64,000 nucleotides of DNA from Paenibacillus mangrovi (GTDB lineage Bacteria > Bacillota > Bacilli > Paenibacillales > Paenibacillaceae). This document shows positions 16,859 through 24,744 of this stretch, piece by piece (position 1 is the stretch's first letter; each line of letters begins with the position of its first letter). The notes under the pieces are model-generated. The model did no database searches, was not told the DNA's origin, and saw only the letters and a program-made list of their open reading frames with translations. The stretch lies in assembly GCF_022898935.1 (NCBI RefSeq), contig NZ_JALIRP010000001.1, forward strand, positions 744,001-808,000. The letters run 5' to 3'. The position numbers and the translations under genes are program-made.

Positions 16859-17302
16859 ATGGTCTGGTTGTTGGTTCAGTTTGCGACGACGATCTTATTG
16901 GCTGTGTTTGCGGTCATTGCTCGTTTGGCGGCGGCCGCGCCACGCTGGGTATTCCCCGTCCAGGTGCCAGATCGGATGAGCATGGCCGGCCATGAGCACG
17001 GTCATACCGGTAGTACCGCATCGCAATCCGTGAGTGTCGCCGAGTTGACTGGCCCCAAAACCGGGACGCCCGATCGGTCTTTTATCCTTGAAGCGAAAAA
17101 AACGACGATTACGCTGCCGTCAGGTGATAGGAAAGAAGTCTGGACCTACAACTGGCAAATTCCCGGACCGGAATTCCGCGTGAAAGAAAGGTATGTTAGG
17201 GGAGTGATGTTCATCACTCCTTCCGAAATGGAGAACATATACAATGATTCCAAATACGAAAAAGGGAGAATCGTATGGAATCATCTTGTTCGTCAAGCGT
17301 AG
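16859..17302 (+). pseudogene. 5' fragment of a multicopper oxidase gene
   Basis: The frame encodes a hydrophobic N-terminus (WLLVQFATTILLAVFAVIAR), a His/Met-rich linker (MSMAGHEHGHTG), and then SVAELTGPKTGTPDRSFILE and VWTYNWQIPGPEFRVKE, the start of the first cupredoxin domain of a multicopper oxidase. After about residue 110 the homology ends and the frame runs into the leader of the radical SAM gene for 37 unrelated residues. No copper-ligand His motif is left. The expected ~400 further residues were lost, probably in the deletion that brought in the radical SAM gene. Confidence 0.65.
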
Positions 17303-18528
17303 GCAGATCCATCGGCGTATTATGGAAAACGGTTTCAGAAGATTGCAATCTTGCATGCGATTATTGCTATTTCAGTACCTGCGGGGGCAAGCCAGGGAAG
17401 ACGATCAGGAAGATTGACCCCACACTGCTGGAGAAGTTTATCCAAGAATATATGGCTCTATCTAATGGAGTCGCTTCATTCGCATGGCAAGGGGGCGAGC
17501 CGCTGCTGGCAGGTCTTGATTTCTTCAAGGAGGTCATCGCTTTGCAGGCAAAGTATGCTCCTCCAAATACCATCATCAGCAATTCCTTGCAGACCAATGG
17601 GACATTGATTCATGAGCGATGGGCCGAATTTTTCAAAAAATACAATTTTCTGATTGGCGTTAGCTTGGACGGACCTCAGGAGATTCATGATCAGCGCAGA
17701 CTGGATTCGCGGGGCAATGGCAGCTTCGATAAGGTTATGAACGGGATCTCCCACTTGCGCCGTCATCAGGTGGATTTTAATATTCTTACGGTCATCCATA
17801 AAGGGAATGTAGGAAAGAGCAGGGAGCTTTTCAGGTTTTATCAGCAGGAAAATTTCGGATTTGTTCAGTTTATACCCTGTATGGAGTTCCATTCCAAGCA
17901 CATTGAACAGGTGGGTGTGTATGAGATCACGCCGGACGAATATGCAGACTTTCTATGCTCTGCGTTCGATTGTTGGTACAATAACGGAACCCCGATCATT
18001 TCCGAGCGTTTTTTTGACAACATGCTTAGCGTTTATGTCCATCGCGAATCAGAAATGTGTACTCACCGGAGAACCTGTTCACAAACGCTTGTTTTGGAGC
18101 AAAACGGCGATGCTTTTCCATGTGATTTTTATATACATCCTGACTGGAATCTCGGAAATGTTGGAGTCGACCCTCTAACGGACATCCTGTCTCATCCATT
18201 ACATAATGATTTCATTCAGTTGAAGCCGAGGCTTCCGGAAAGGTGCAAAACATGTCCATGGCTTGATTTGTGTTATGGGGGCTGTCCTCGCAGCCGCAAA
18301 TGGAATGATTCCATGCAGGAATCTGAACCGGATTATTTTTGCTATAGTTATCGGCAGGTATACGCGTATGCCCATGAACGAATGAAGGCGCTAGAGGAGC
18401 GGGTACGAAACAATTTTTTTCAGCAAGGGGTTAACCTCTATTACAATGGTAAAAATCCCGGAAGAAACGACGCCTGTGCTTGCGGCAGCGGGTTGAAATA
18501 TAAACATTGCTGTATCGATTTAAATTAA
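17275..18528 (+). CDS. Radical SAM/SPASM protein, anaerobic sulfatase-maturase-like, with SEC-C tail
   Basis: 417 residues, ATG 17275 after AAAGGGAGAATCGT. The radical SAM cluster motif CxxxCxxC is C24, C28, C31 (CNLACDYC), and WQGGEP is the SAM-binding GGE. The SPASM region has CTHRRTC..FPCDFY and CKTCPWLDLCYGGCP, binding two auxiliary clusters, as in enzymes that make formylglycine in sulfatases. The last ~22 residues, GRNDACACGSGLKYKHCC, are a SEC-C zinc motif. No sulfatase or peptide substrate lies in the window. The start overlaps the oxidase fragment by 28 bases. Confidence 0.88.
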   Translation: MESSCSSSVGRSIGVLWKTVSEDCNLACDYCYFSTCGGKPGKTIRKIDPTLLEKFIQEYMALSNGVASFAWQGGEPLLAGLDFFKEVIALQAKYAPPNTIISNSLQTNGTLIHERWAEFFKKYNFLIGVSLDGPQEIHDQRRLDSRGNGSFDKVMNGISHLRRHQVDFNILTVIHKGNVGKSRELFRFYQQENFGFVQFIPCMEFHSKHIEQVGVYEITPDEYADFLCSAFDCWYNNGTPIISERFFDNMLSVYVHRESEMCTHRRTCSQTLVLEQNGDAFPCDFYIHPDWNLGNVGVDPLTDILSHPLHNDFIQLKPRLPERCKTCPWLDLCYGGCPRSRKWNDSMQESEPDYFCYSYRQVYAYAHERMKALEERVRNNFFQQGVNLYYNGKNPGRNDACACGSGLKYKHCCIDLN

Positions 18529-18555
18529 TAGGTGATCTGCAAGCTATTCATTTTT

Positions 18556-18590
18556 AACTCCCTTATGCTTTTTTGAAGGGAGTTTTTTTT
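18556..18590 (+). terminator. Rho-independent terminator
   Basis: AACTCCCTT (18556-18564) pairs with AAGGGAGTT (18576-18584), followed by a run of T. Confidence 0.85.
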
Positions 18591-18692
18591 CATATGGTGT
18601 CAATAACTTCACGATCTATCCTCCATATTATGTTAAAATACCTAAATGCATCAGAGAAAACAATGTTGGTAACGTGCATAGGAGGATACATA

Positions 18693-18827
18693 ATGGATTT
18701 ATTAGTAGCTGTCGTTGTGGTCATCGGATTGTTTGGAATAATCGGCAACCAATACTCTGCACTTCGAAGAATGGAAAGAATGCAAAAAACATTGGAAGAG
18801 ATCAGAGATGAACTTAGAGCAAAATAA
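18693..18827 (+). CDS. Small membrane protein with coiled-coil tail
   Basis: 44 residues from ATG 18693 with AGGAGG seven bases upstream. One transmembrane helix (LLVAVVVVIGLFGIIGNQY) is followed by a charged amphipathic helix (RRMERMQKTLEEIRDELRAK). It is too short to assign; such proteins are common and unnamed in Bacillota. Confidence 0.65.
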   Translation: MDLLVAVVVVIGLFGIIGNQYSALRRMERMQKTLEEIRDELRAK

Positions 18828-18916
18828 TATTTTAATAGGAAGAGCAGGTACTCTGGCAAAGGAGTTAATCAAATGACGATTCAACACAGAGTTTTACAGA
18901 ATAGGAGCCATACTTG

Positions 18917-19381
18917 ATGATTATCGTTACCACTGAAATTCTCATTCATGTTCCTATCGATGTCTGTTTTGACTTGGCAAGGAATATCCATCTTCACACG
19001 CAAACGGTATGGAAGCATACCAAGGAAAGAACAATCGAGGGAACGACGAAGGGCATAATCGGCGAAGGCGAATATGTGACCTTTCAAGCGACTCATTTTT
19101 TGATTAGGCAAAAGCTGACTTCACAAGTTACCGAGTTTCGAAGACCCTATCTTTTTACGGATGTTATGGTACGGGGTGCGTTTAAGAGTTTACGGCACGA
19201 ACATACTTTTGAAGATGTACACGGAAAGACTTTAATGAAGGATAAGTTGATTTTTGAAGCTCCCTTCGGTGTGATTGGATGGATGACTGAAAGACTCATA
19301 TTAAAAAATTACATGAAGCGTTTTCTGGAGTACCGCAATCAGCAATTGAAAATATTTGCGGAAGAGATTGGCAAAAGGTGA
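18917..19381 (+). CDS. SRPBCC/START-fold protein
   Basis: 154 residues. It begins with VTTEILIHVPIDVCFDLARN, the usual opening of polyketide-cyclase/SRPBCC proteins, continues with GEYVTFQATHFLIRQKLTSQ and EHTFEDVHGKTLMKDKL, and ends in a long helix. These form a hydrophobic ligand pocket; ligand unknown. ATG 18917 and the adjacent TTG 18914 are both possible. It ends 19 bases before the nucleotidyltransferase start. Confidence 0.8.
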   Translation: MIIVTTEILIHVPIDVCFDLARNIHLHTQTVWKHTKERTIEGTTKGIIGEGEYVTFQATHFLIRQKLTSQVTEFRRPYLFTDVMVRGAFKSLRHEHTFEDVHGKTLMKDKLIFEAPFGVIGWMTERLILKNYMKRFLEYRNQQLKIFAEEIGKR

Positions 19382-19400
19382 TTTGGATGGGGTGAAATGG

Positions 19401-20288
19401 ATGAGAACAGAAAAAGAAATGTTTAATCTTATCCTTAACATTGCACGCGAAGATGAGCGAATCCGCGCTGTGTATATGAATGGATCGAGAACGAATTCCC
19501 ATGCTCCAAAGGATATTTTTCAGGATTATGACATCGTGTACGTCGTTACGGAGACAGCTTCCTTTATCCAGGATGAAGCGTGGGTTCATGTATTTGGTCA
19601 TTTGCTTATGATGCAGGAGCCTGATAAAAATAACCGGTCTGTCGGTGCCGAGATGGATTTTGACCGATCTTACGGATATTTGATGCTGTTTACCGATGGG
19701 AATCGGATCGATTTGCACATCGAAACGCTAGATTCCATGTTGGAACAATACTCAAGCGACTCTCTTACAATCCCGCTGCTGGATAAGGACGGCTGCTTGC
19801 CGCCAATACCTGATGCAACAGATACGGATTATCATGTGAAAAAGCCAAGCGAAGCGCTGTTTATGAGCTGTTGTAATAACTTTTGGTGGTGTTTGCAGAA
19901 CGTGGCAAAGGGGATCTGGCGGGATGAGCTTCCTTATGCGAAGCAGATGTTTGAGCAGGTGATCCGAGCTACGCTGGATGAGATGGTATCTTGGTGGATC
20001 GGGTCCAAACATGATTTCGGAGTGTCTGCGGGAAAGATGGGGAAATACTTCAAAATTTATCTTCCAGAAGAATACTGGAACATGTATAAGAAGACGTATG
20101 CGGAAGCCAGTTATGAAAAGATGTGGAGTTCTGTATGGGTGACCTGCGACTTATTCCGTGTGTTAGCCCATGAGGTAGCAGATCACTTGGGATACATCTA
20201 TCCCGTTCAGGATGACGTGAATATGTCTAGTTATCTCAAGCATGTGAGTCAGCTACCGGCCGATGCAAGAAAGATTTACGAATCTTAA
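19401..20288 (+). CDS. Aminoglycoside 6-adenylyltransferase (ANT(6)/AadK-like)
   Basis: 295 residues, the usual family length. The nucleotidyltransferase motif GSR (28-30) plus DxD (D42, D44 in QDYDIVYVV) is intact, and GNRIDLHI supplies the third carboxylate. AAKQMFEQ-like and SWWIGSKHDFGVSAGKMGKY segments match AadK of Bacillus, which adenylylates streptomycin. ATG 19401 follows GGATGGGGTG. Activity against streptomycin is an inference from family membership. Confidence 0.85.
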   Translation: MRTEKEMFNLILNIAREDERIRAVYMNGSRTNSHAPKDIFQDYDIVYVVTETASFIQDEAWVHVFGHLLMMQEPDKNNRSVGAEMDFDRSYGYLMLFTDGNRIDLHIETLDSMLEQYSSDSLTIPLLDKDGCLPPIPDATDTDYHVKKPSEALFMSCCNNFWWCLQNVAKGIWRDELPYAKQMFEQVIRATLDEMVSWWIGSKHDFGVSAGKMGKYFKIYLPEEYWNMYKKTYAEASYEKMWSSVWVTCDLFRVLAHEVADHLGYIYPVQDDVNMSSYLKHVSQLPADARKIYES

Positions 20289-20324
20289 ACTGGACGCGGC
20301 CATTGCAAGGAAGGAGGAGGCACT

Positions 20325-20729
20325 TTGACAAGTAGTGCAATCATAACCCAAACCGAAATCAATCAACTTCTTGTATATCTGGAGTTTTTCCAGGGACCGT
20401 CCGGTACCTTTTACAAGGAAGTGAACGGCTGGAGATGTGAGGTGGATACGCTTATTGCTTTTCGAAAGGCGTTGTCGGATACCGGTTTTACTATGGTTTT
20501 CGATTGGGGAGCGTGGATCCGGGAACACGAGATTTACAGAGATATAGAGCGGGATATCGAAAAAGAGATCATGAATGCCGATTTGGAAACGTTACGAAAG
20601 CTGGTAACCAGCTATGTACGTGGTGACCGCTTTAATGAAGGGCTGTTTCTGGCTGTCGCAATGAGCGGTAAAATCAAACAGATTTTATTCAGACTCCGCC
20701 AAATATCTGCTGAGACTCCAAACAAATAG
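20325..20729 (+). CDS. DUF6508-family protein
   Basis: 134 residues, TTG 20325 after GGAGGAGG. Features of this small family are visible: a helical N-terminus, FDWGAWIREHEIYRD, and LRKLVTSYVRGDRFNEGLFL. It has no known catalytic motif or function. It probably lies in the same transcript as the nucleotidyltransferase 36 bases upstream. Confidence 0.7.
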   Translation: MTSSAIITQTEINQLLVYLEFFQGPSGTFYKEVNGWRCEVDTLIAFRKALSDTGFTMVFDWGAWIREHEIYRDIERDIEKEIMNADLETLRKLVTSYVRGDRFNEGLFLAVAMSGKIKQILFRLRQISAETPNK

Positions 20730-20779
20730 CCTAAGGATAGCCACGTGATGAATTTGAACTTACCGAAAAGTGAGCTGAT

Positions 20780-21144
20780 ATGATGTACGGAGTCGTTTTA
20801 TATTTTGATACAGCCACGGAACAATGGATTAAGCAGCTTTGGAGAGAGCTTAGTGAAGCGGGTATTTCAAAATACGCCGAAGAAGTTCCTGATCGAAAAC
20901 CCCATCTTACGATCGCTGATTATTCGGATGTGTCATTGGTCGAATTCACAAGCTCTTTTGGATACCGCACTGCAAAATAGCTAACAGGCTGGAACAATCC
21001 AAGCTGGCGGAAGCTTTTCAGTACTGCTTGGGCAAATTAGAGGTCTTAAAGGCAGAAGTACAGCAGATATCTATCATTCAACTGGTGAATATAGAAGGTA
21101 CATGCAAGCAGGTTCAAGATATGATGACCATACCATTGGCTTGA
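20780..21144 (+). pseudogene. 2'-5' RNA ligase-superfamily gene with internal deletion and frame change
   Basis: The first part (20780 to about 20945) encodes YGVVLYFDTATEQWIKQLWR and DRKPHLTIADYSD, containing the first catalytic HxT motif (HLT) of the 2H phosphoesterase/RNA ligase fold. The ORF then ends early. In another frame, 20959-21144 encodes WIPHCKIANRLEQSKLAEAF and a final segment VQQISIIQLVNIEGT, the second motif (HCK in place of HxT) and C-terminus of the same family. About 60 residues between the halves are missing, and the third residue of the second motif is changed as well. Confidence 0.65.
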
Positions 21145-21269
21145 AAATAGGAGTGGTAACCCGGTTGATTCCGAGAAGAATAGATCTCTTCTTGCAGCAA
21201 TTCAGGTACCCTCGTACACTATACATATCCTATCATCATGGAAATCTATGAACAGAAAGCAGGAGAACG

Positions 21270-21704
21270 ATGGTTACGATTAAGCATATTACTGAAGAGG
21301 ATCTTACGGCGCTGAGCCGTTTATATGAAGAACTGATGGGAATTTCCACAGATGAAAAGCGTTTAACGCAGGTATTCAAGTCTGCTGAAGCGAGCGGTAA
21401 TTATCATATCTTGGGCGCTTTTTATGAAGGAGAGCTAGCTGGATCGTTAATGGGGATTGTTTGCCTCGATTTTGTTGGGGACTGTAAGCCGTTTATGGTC
21501 ATTGAAAATGTGATTGTGTCCGATCGAATCCGCAGACAAGGAATTGGGAAAAAGCTGATGGCGGGAATTGAACAAATCGCACGGGATCATGACTGTGGCT
21601 ATATTATTTTCGTGTCAGGTGAGAAACGTAAGGAGGCCCATCAGTTCTATGCGAAGCTGGGTTACAGGGACGAAAAGGTAGAAGGCTTCCGGAAGCTTTT
21701 GTAG
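21270..21704 (+). CDS. GNAT-family N-acetyltransferase
   Basis: 144 residues. MVTIKHITEEDLTALSRLYE opens the fold, IENVIVSDRIRRQGIGKKLM is the acetyl-CoA-binding motif A, and AHQFYAKLGYR is the C-terminal motif B. The substrate is not inferable. AGGAG is eight bases before ATG 21270. Confidence 0.88.
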   Translation: MVTIKHITEEDLTALSRLYEELMGISTDEKRLTQVFKSAEASGNYHILGAFYEGELAGSLMGIVCLDFVGDCKPFMVIENVIVSDRIRRQGIGKKLMAGIEQIARDHDCGYIIFVSGEKRKEAHQFYAKLGYRDEKVEGFRKLL

Positions 21705-21751
21705 CAGGCTTTTGAACATGAAATCATTTGGACATCAAAAGGGGATTGGTT

Positions 21752-22237
21752 ATGGGGAACCTGACATTATTTCGTTTTAATGGTACCGAGAAACACCGTC
21801 TGGTTGAAGCGAGAGCCTATGCGACGTACAAGGGCCAAGGCGATGATCAGAAAGTGATGCTTTGGTTCGAAACGGAAACCGATCCGGAGCCGCTGGTTAG
21901 TCTTCCTGACCCGGACGAATTACAAAATAACCCCGATGCCGAGATTACGGTGTATCTTGATCAGCTGGATTTGAAGCACTTTGGTGTGCGGGAATTCGAG
22001 CTTGAATCGGGTTATAACGAAGATGGCAGCAGCCTTGACGCCAGGCTCTATTATTTTGAACATCAGGAAGTTCATCATAATACGGTTCGAATTGAATATA
22101 AGGGAAATGGTTTTTTTCATGTCCAGTGGTGCGGAATGACGATGGATGTGAATTATTACGATGGTAGTAGGCCGGATACCCGACTGGAATTGGAGGGGGA
22201 CTTCTTTTTCGAGGAATATGAAACATGGCAGAGCTGA
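21752..22237 (+). CDS. Hypothetical protein, beta-rich
   Basis: 161 residues from ATG 21752, six bases after AAAAGGGGA (an in-frame TTG at 21728 precedes that site). The sequence is acidic and strand-rich, with FRFNGTEKHRLVEARAYATY, DPEPLVSLPDPDELQ and FFHVQWCGMTMDVNYYDG. No signal peptide, membrane segment or catalytic motif. I do not recognise it, though it looks like a normal conserved protein. Confidence 0.6.
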   Translation: MGNLTLFRFNGTEKHRLVEARAYATYKGQGDDQKVMLWFETETDPEPLVSLPDPDELQNNPDAEITVYLDQLDLKHFGVREFELESGYNEDGSSLDARLYYFEHQEVHHNTVRIEYKGNGFFHVQWCGMTMDVNYYDGSRPDTRLELEGDFFFEEYETWQS

Positions 22238-22303
22238 GATGAGGCGCGGGAGTTGGAATGACAGACAAACGGTTATAACGATCTTTCTGGAGGGGTGAAT
22301 CCA

Positions 22304-22432
22304 ATGATTCACCATTTTCTGTTTGTATCCTGCACGCATTGCGGTTTTGTGGAGATCTATAATCCCGATGTGCTTCGCGGTTACAAGTCCGGCACACTCA
22401 GCACCCTGATGGATATTTTATTTGGAAGATAA
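22304..22432 (+). pseudogene. C-terminal half of a zinc-ribbon protein
   Basis: 42 residues (MIHHFLFVSCTHCGFVEIYN, then TLSTLMDILFGR) match the second CxxC strand and tail of the small nucleic-acid-binding zinc-ribbon family in which two CxxC knuckles form one zinc site. The first CxxC half is absent, so a full zinc site cannot form in one chain. A good CTGGAGG lies before ATG 22304, so it may be translated; dimeric zinc binding cannot be excluded. Confidence 0.5.
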
Positions 22433-22487
22433 GTAGAGAAAAATATTGGGGACTATATCAAACTCAAACTTTTACATAATTCCAAAT

Positions 22488-22519
22488 AAAGTTGTACCGG
22501 TTGCAAAAAAGTTGTACCG
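22488..22519 (+). repeat. 12-bp direct repeat pair
   Basis: AAAGTTGTACCG occurs at 22488-22499 and 22508-22519, a 20-base period, between the zinc-ribbon fragment and its terminator. Function unknown. Confidence 0.5.
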
Positions 22520-22523
22520 TTCT

Positions 22524-22560
22524 ACCCCTTTGGTTATGATCAGCCGAAGGGGTGTTTTTA
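22524..22560 (+). terminator. Rho-independent terminator
   Basis: ACCCCTTTGG (22524-22533) pairs with CCGAAGGGGT (22544-22553), then GTTTTTA. Confidence 0.75.
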
Positions 22561-22610
22561 TATCCAAAAGTCTGCGAAATGAGGTGGACGGTCAATTTCT
22601 CGATTTTGTC

Positions 22611-23207
22611 CTACTTCTGCTTCTCCCCGACCAACCCATAGAAAAACAATTCCATCAATTGATCCATATTCCTCGTTATGCGTTCTTGATTCGACGCTTC
22701 CCAATACCGACCCAGCTCATTTTTGAACATCGTGAAATACAGCATAATTACTTCTTCTGTTTGATCTCTATGAATGTAACCCTCTTGCTTTCCGATCGCG
22801 ACAAATTTTATGAAAAATTGCATGACTTTCTGCTCAGTATAGCTATCTAGCCTTTGCATCAATCCACTCACCTCAGAGAGTGGGGATTTATGGAAATTAT
22901 CCGATAAAATTTGTAGAGTTTTAACTTCCTGCAGCATGATTTCCTGCGTCTTTTCAGGAAAGGAACACGCTGAATCCAGAATCTTCTCATACTGCTCCAA
23001 CTGTTTGTCCATCCAATTCATAAGCATGTCGGTATAGAGCTGTTCTTTTGTTCCAAAGTAGTTATATATGGTAGCGGGAGAAACCATCGCATTTTGAGCG
23101 ATCTCATTCACGCTTATCTTCTGAAAACCATATTTAGAGAACAATTCAAATGAGGAGCTGTATATCTGCTCAATTTTGTTCTGTTTCCGCCGTTCAAATC
23201 CGTTCAT
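22611..23207 (-). CDS. TetR/AcrR-family transcriptional regulator
   Basis: 198 residues read leftward. N-terminal HTH: QIYSSSFELFSKYGFQKISV and MVSPATIYNYFGTKEQLYTD; the rest is helical and ends in a typical dimerisation region. The start at 23207 follows GAGGTGGAG on the minus strand; ten upstream codons of the longer frame are disregarded. It is divergent from the membrane methyltransferase-like gene at 23434, the likely target. Confidence 0.88.
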   Translation of the reverse strand: MNGFERRKQNKIEQIYSSSFELFSKYGFQKISVNEIAQNAMVSPATIYNYFGTKEQLYTDMLMNWMDKQLEQYEKILDSACSFPEKTQEIMLQEVKTLQILSDNFHKSPLSEVSGLMQRLDSYTEQKVMQFFIKFVAIGKQEGYIHRDQTEEVIMLYFTMFKNELGRYWEASNQERITRNMDQLMELFFYGLVGEKQK

Positions 23208-23273
23208 TTTCTCCACCTCACTTGTAGTGTAGCTCAAGTTTTAGAGTAAATCAATAAAAGTAGTACAAATCTA

Positions 23274-23302
23274 TTGAAATCTCAATTTTAGATAGTTATA
23301 AT
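23274..23302 (+). promoter_or_regulatory. Sigma-A promoter in the divergent TetR intergenic region
   Basis: TTGAAA (23274-23279), 17-base spacer, TATAAT (23297-23302). An 8-bp palindrome GTATATAC lies just downstream near 23321, a possible repressor site. Confidence 0.7.
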
Positions 23303-23433
23303 AATTTTATAGTGAAACAGTATATACAGTACATATTTTGATTATTCAAAATGCTGTTCGCAAACATTAACTTGGGATAGGAGATTGCTTGTATGAAATA
23401 TCATAGTCTCAAACAAGAGAGGAAGAAAACAAC

Positions 23434-24078
23434 ATGTATGGCATAAACAAACAAACAACAAAAGAAAAAATCTTCATATTGATTGCACAGATCGTATATT
23501 TGATCGCTTCCTATTATTTGCTTTTTATTTCTCATGAAAAAAATTATAGTTCTATAGGACTGTTTGTAGCATTAATCATTACATGCTTAAGGCTGACTGC
23601 GATGATGTTCATTTGGCTACCGAGAGGTATTGGATGGAAGGAAGCGATAGGCAACAGTACCGCATTTGCAATATATTTTTTAGGATTTCCCATTTTAACT
23701 GTAATGAGTAATCAAGAGAGTAATATGTTTTTATCTATTGCAGGCTGGGTGATCTTCCTTGTTGGAAGTATTTTAAACACAGCTTCAGAATTACTAAGAA
23801 AACCATTTAAAGATAATCCTTTGAACAAAGGAAAGTTGTACATAGGCGGGTTATTTAAATATGCAATTCATATTAATTATTTCGGAGACTGCCTTTGGGT
23901 ATTAGGCTTAGCTTTAATATCAAATAATTTTTATAGTTTACTTATTCCTGTCGGCTTGTTTTTATTATTTGTCACGAGTTATATTCCAAATGCTGATACA
24001 TATTTACAAAATAAATACGGAGAACAATTTACAGCTTATAAAAAGGATACCAAAAAATTAATTCCATTTATTTGGTGA
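23434..24078 (+). CDS. Isoprenylcysteine/phospholipid methyltransferase-like membrane protein (DUF1295-like)
   Basis: 214 residues with six or so transmembrane segments. The C-terminal part carries GGLFKYAIHINYFGDCLWVL and SYIPNADTYLQNKYGEQF, the SAM-binding end of the ICMT/steroid-reductase-like membrane family. It lies in the membrane; the substrate (lipid, thiol or isoprenoid) is unknown. A 131-base leader separates the promoter at 23274 from ATG 23434. The divergent TetR gene probably represses it, and the acetyltransferase follows after 14 bases. Confidence 0.78.
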   Translation: MYGINKQTTKEKIFILIAQIVYLIASYYLLFISHEKNYSSIGLFVALIITCLRLTAMMFIWLPRGIGWKEAIGNSTAFAIYFLGFPILTVMSNQESNMFLSIAGWVIFLVGSILNTASELLRKPFKDNPLNKGKLYIGGLFKYAIHINYFGDCLWVLGLALISNNFYSLLIPVGLFLLFVTSYIPNADTYLQNKYGEQFTAYKKDTKKLIPFIW

Positions 24079-24092
24079 CGAGGAGAATCTAG

Positions 24093-24551
24093 ATGAAAAA
24101 TAATGTTGTTGAATATAAGAAATTGCAAAGAGCAGATGACTCTAAGTTTTCTCAGTTGGTGCTTTTGTTTAACAAGGAATTTGAATCACCGAATTTGAAT
24201 TTTGTGAATACGAGAAATATCAGTAATCTTTTGATTAATCCTAAGTTTGTATGTTTCGTAGCTTGTATCGATAACAAGATTGTAGGAGGATTAACTGCAT
24301 ACGAATTAGAGATGTATGATCAGGAGGGATCCTCGATGTATATATACGACTTGGCGGTCGGTAAAGAGTACCAGCGTAATGGAATTGGAAGCAGGTTAGT
24401 TCATGAAATAATAGATCTTTGTAAGTCGAACGGCATTAAAGATTTATTTGTTCAGGCTGATGGGGTTGATCAACATGCTATTGAATTCTACAAGAAAAAT
24501 GGTGGTGAACAGTCAAAAACATTTCAGTTTTCTTTTAATTCACTAATTTAG
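24093..24551 (+). CDS. GNAT acetyltransferase, AAC(3)-I-like
   Basis: 152 residues. GGLTAYELEMYDQEGSSMYI and YDLAVGKEYQRNGIGSRLV match the hallmark YELE and acetyl-CoA regions of aminoglycoside 3-N-acetyltransferases of the AAC(3)-I group; DLFVQADGVDQHAIEFYKKN completes it. Whether it acetylates gentamicin-type drugs is unproven. It starts 14 bases after the membrane gene and is probably controlled with it by the TetR regulator. Confidence 0.8.
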   Translation: MKNNVVEYKKLQRADDSKFSQLVLLFNKEFESPNLNFVNTRNISNLLINPKFVCFVACIDNKIVGGLTAYELEMYDQEGSSMYIYDLAVGKEYQRNGIGSRLVHEIIDLCKSNGIKDLFVQADGVDQHAIEFYKKNGGEQSKTFQFSFNSLI

Positions 24552-24594
24552 ATTGACGTTTAATAAATCACCCGCTAATGTGATAGATATTTCC

Positions 24595-24626
24595 AAAAAA
24601 CCTTCCGGAACCGGAAGGTTTTTTGC
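24595..24626 (+). terminator. Rho-independent terminator
   Basis: AAAAAACCTTCCGG and CCGGAAGGTTTTTT form a perfect 14-bp stem; it may work in both directions. Confidence 0.9.
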
Positions 24627-24691
24627 CTTTCTTAACACAAACTTATCTTTCTATTGATTTAGCGATAACAATCTTTATTTATGATAAAGAT

Positions 24692-24711
24692 AAACGTTGC
24701 CGGAAACGTTT
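24692..24711 (+). promoter_or_regulatory. Candidate LacI-family operator
   Basis: AAACGTT (24692-24698) and AAACGTTT (24704-24711) flank GCCGG; each carries the palindrome AACGTT common to LacI-type operators. A TATGAT -10 element lies at 24680-24685, so binding would block transcription of the lacI gene. Confidence 0.5.
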
Positions 24712-24744
24712 TTGAGCATGATGCAAAAAAGGAGAGTATGGCTA

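Noticed and set aside
21145-21210. A T-box-like sequence (GAGTGGTAACCCGG followed by an AGAAGA/TCTTCT hairpin) before the GNAT gene at 21270
   Set aside because: It resembles the T-box core only in part, the hairpin lacks a T run, there is no room for a Stem I because the ligase remnant fills the upstream DNA, and the next gene is not amino-acid related.
22488-22519. CRISPR-like short repeats
   Set aside because: Only two 12-bp copies with an eight-base gap and no cas genes; not a CRISPR array. No CRISPR array was seen elsewhere.
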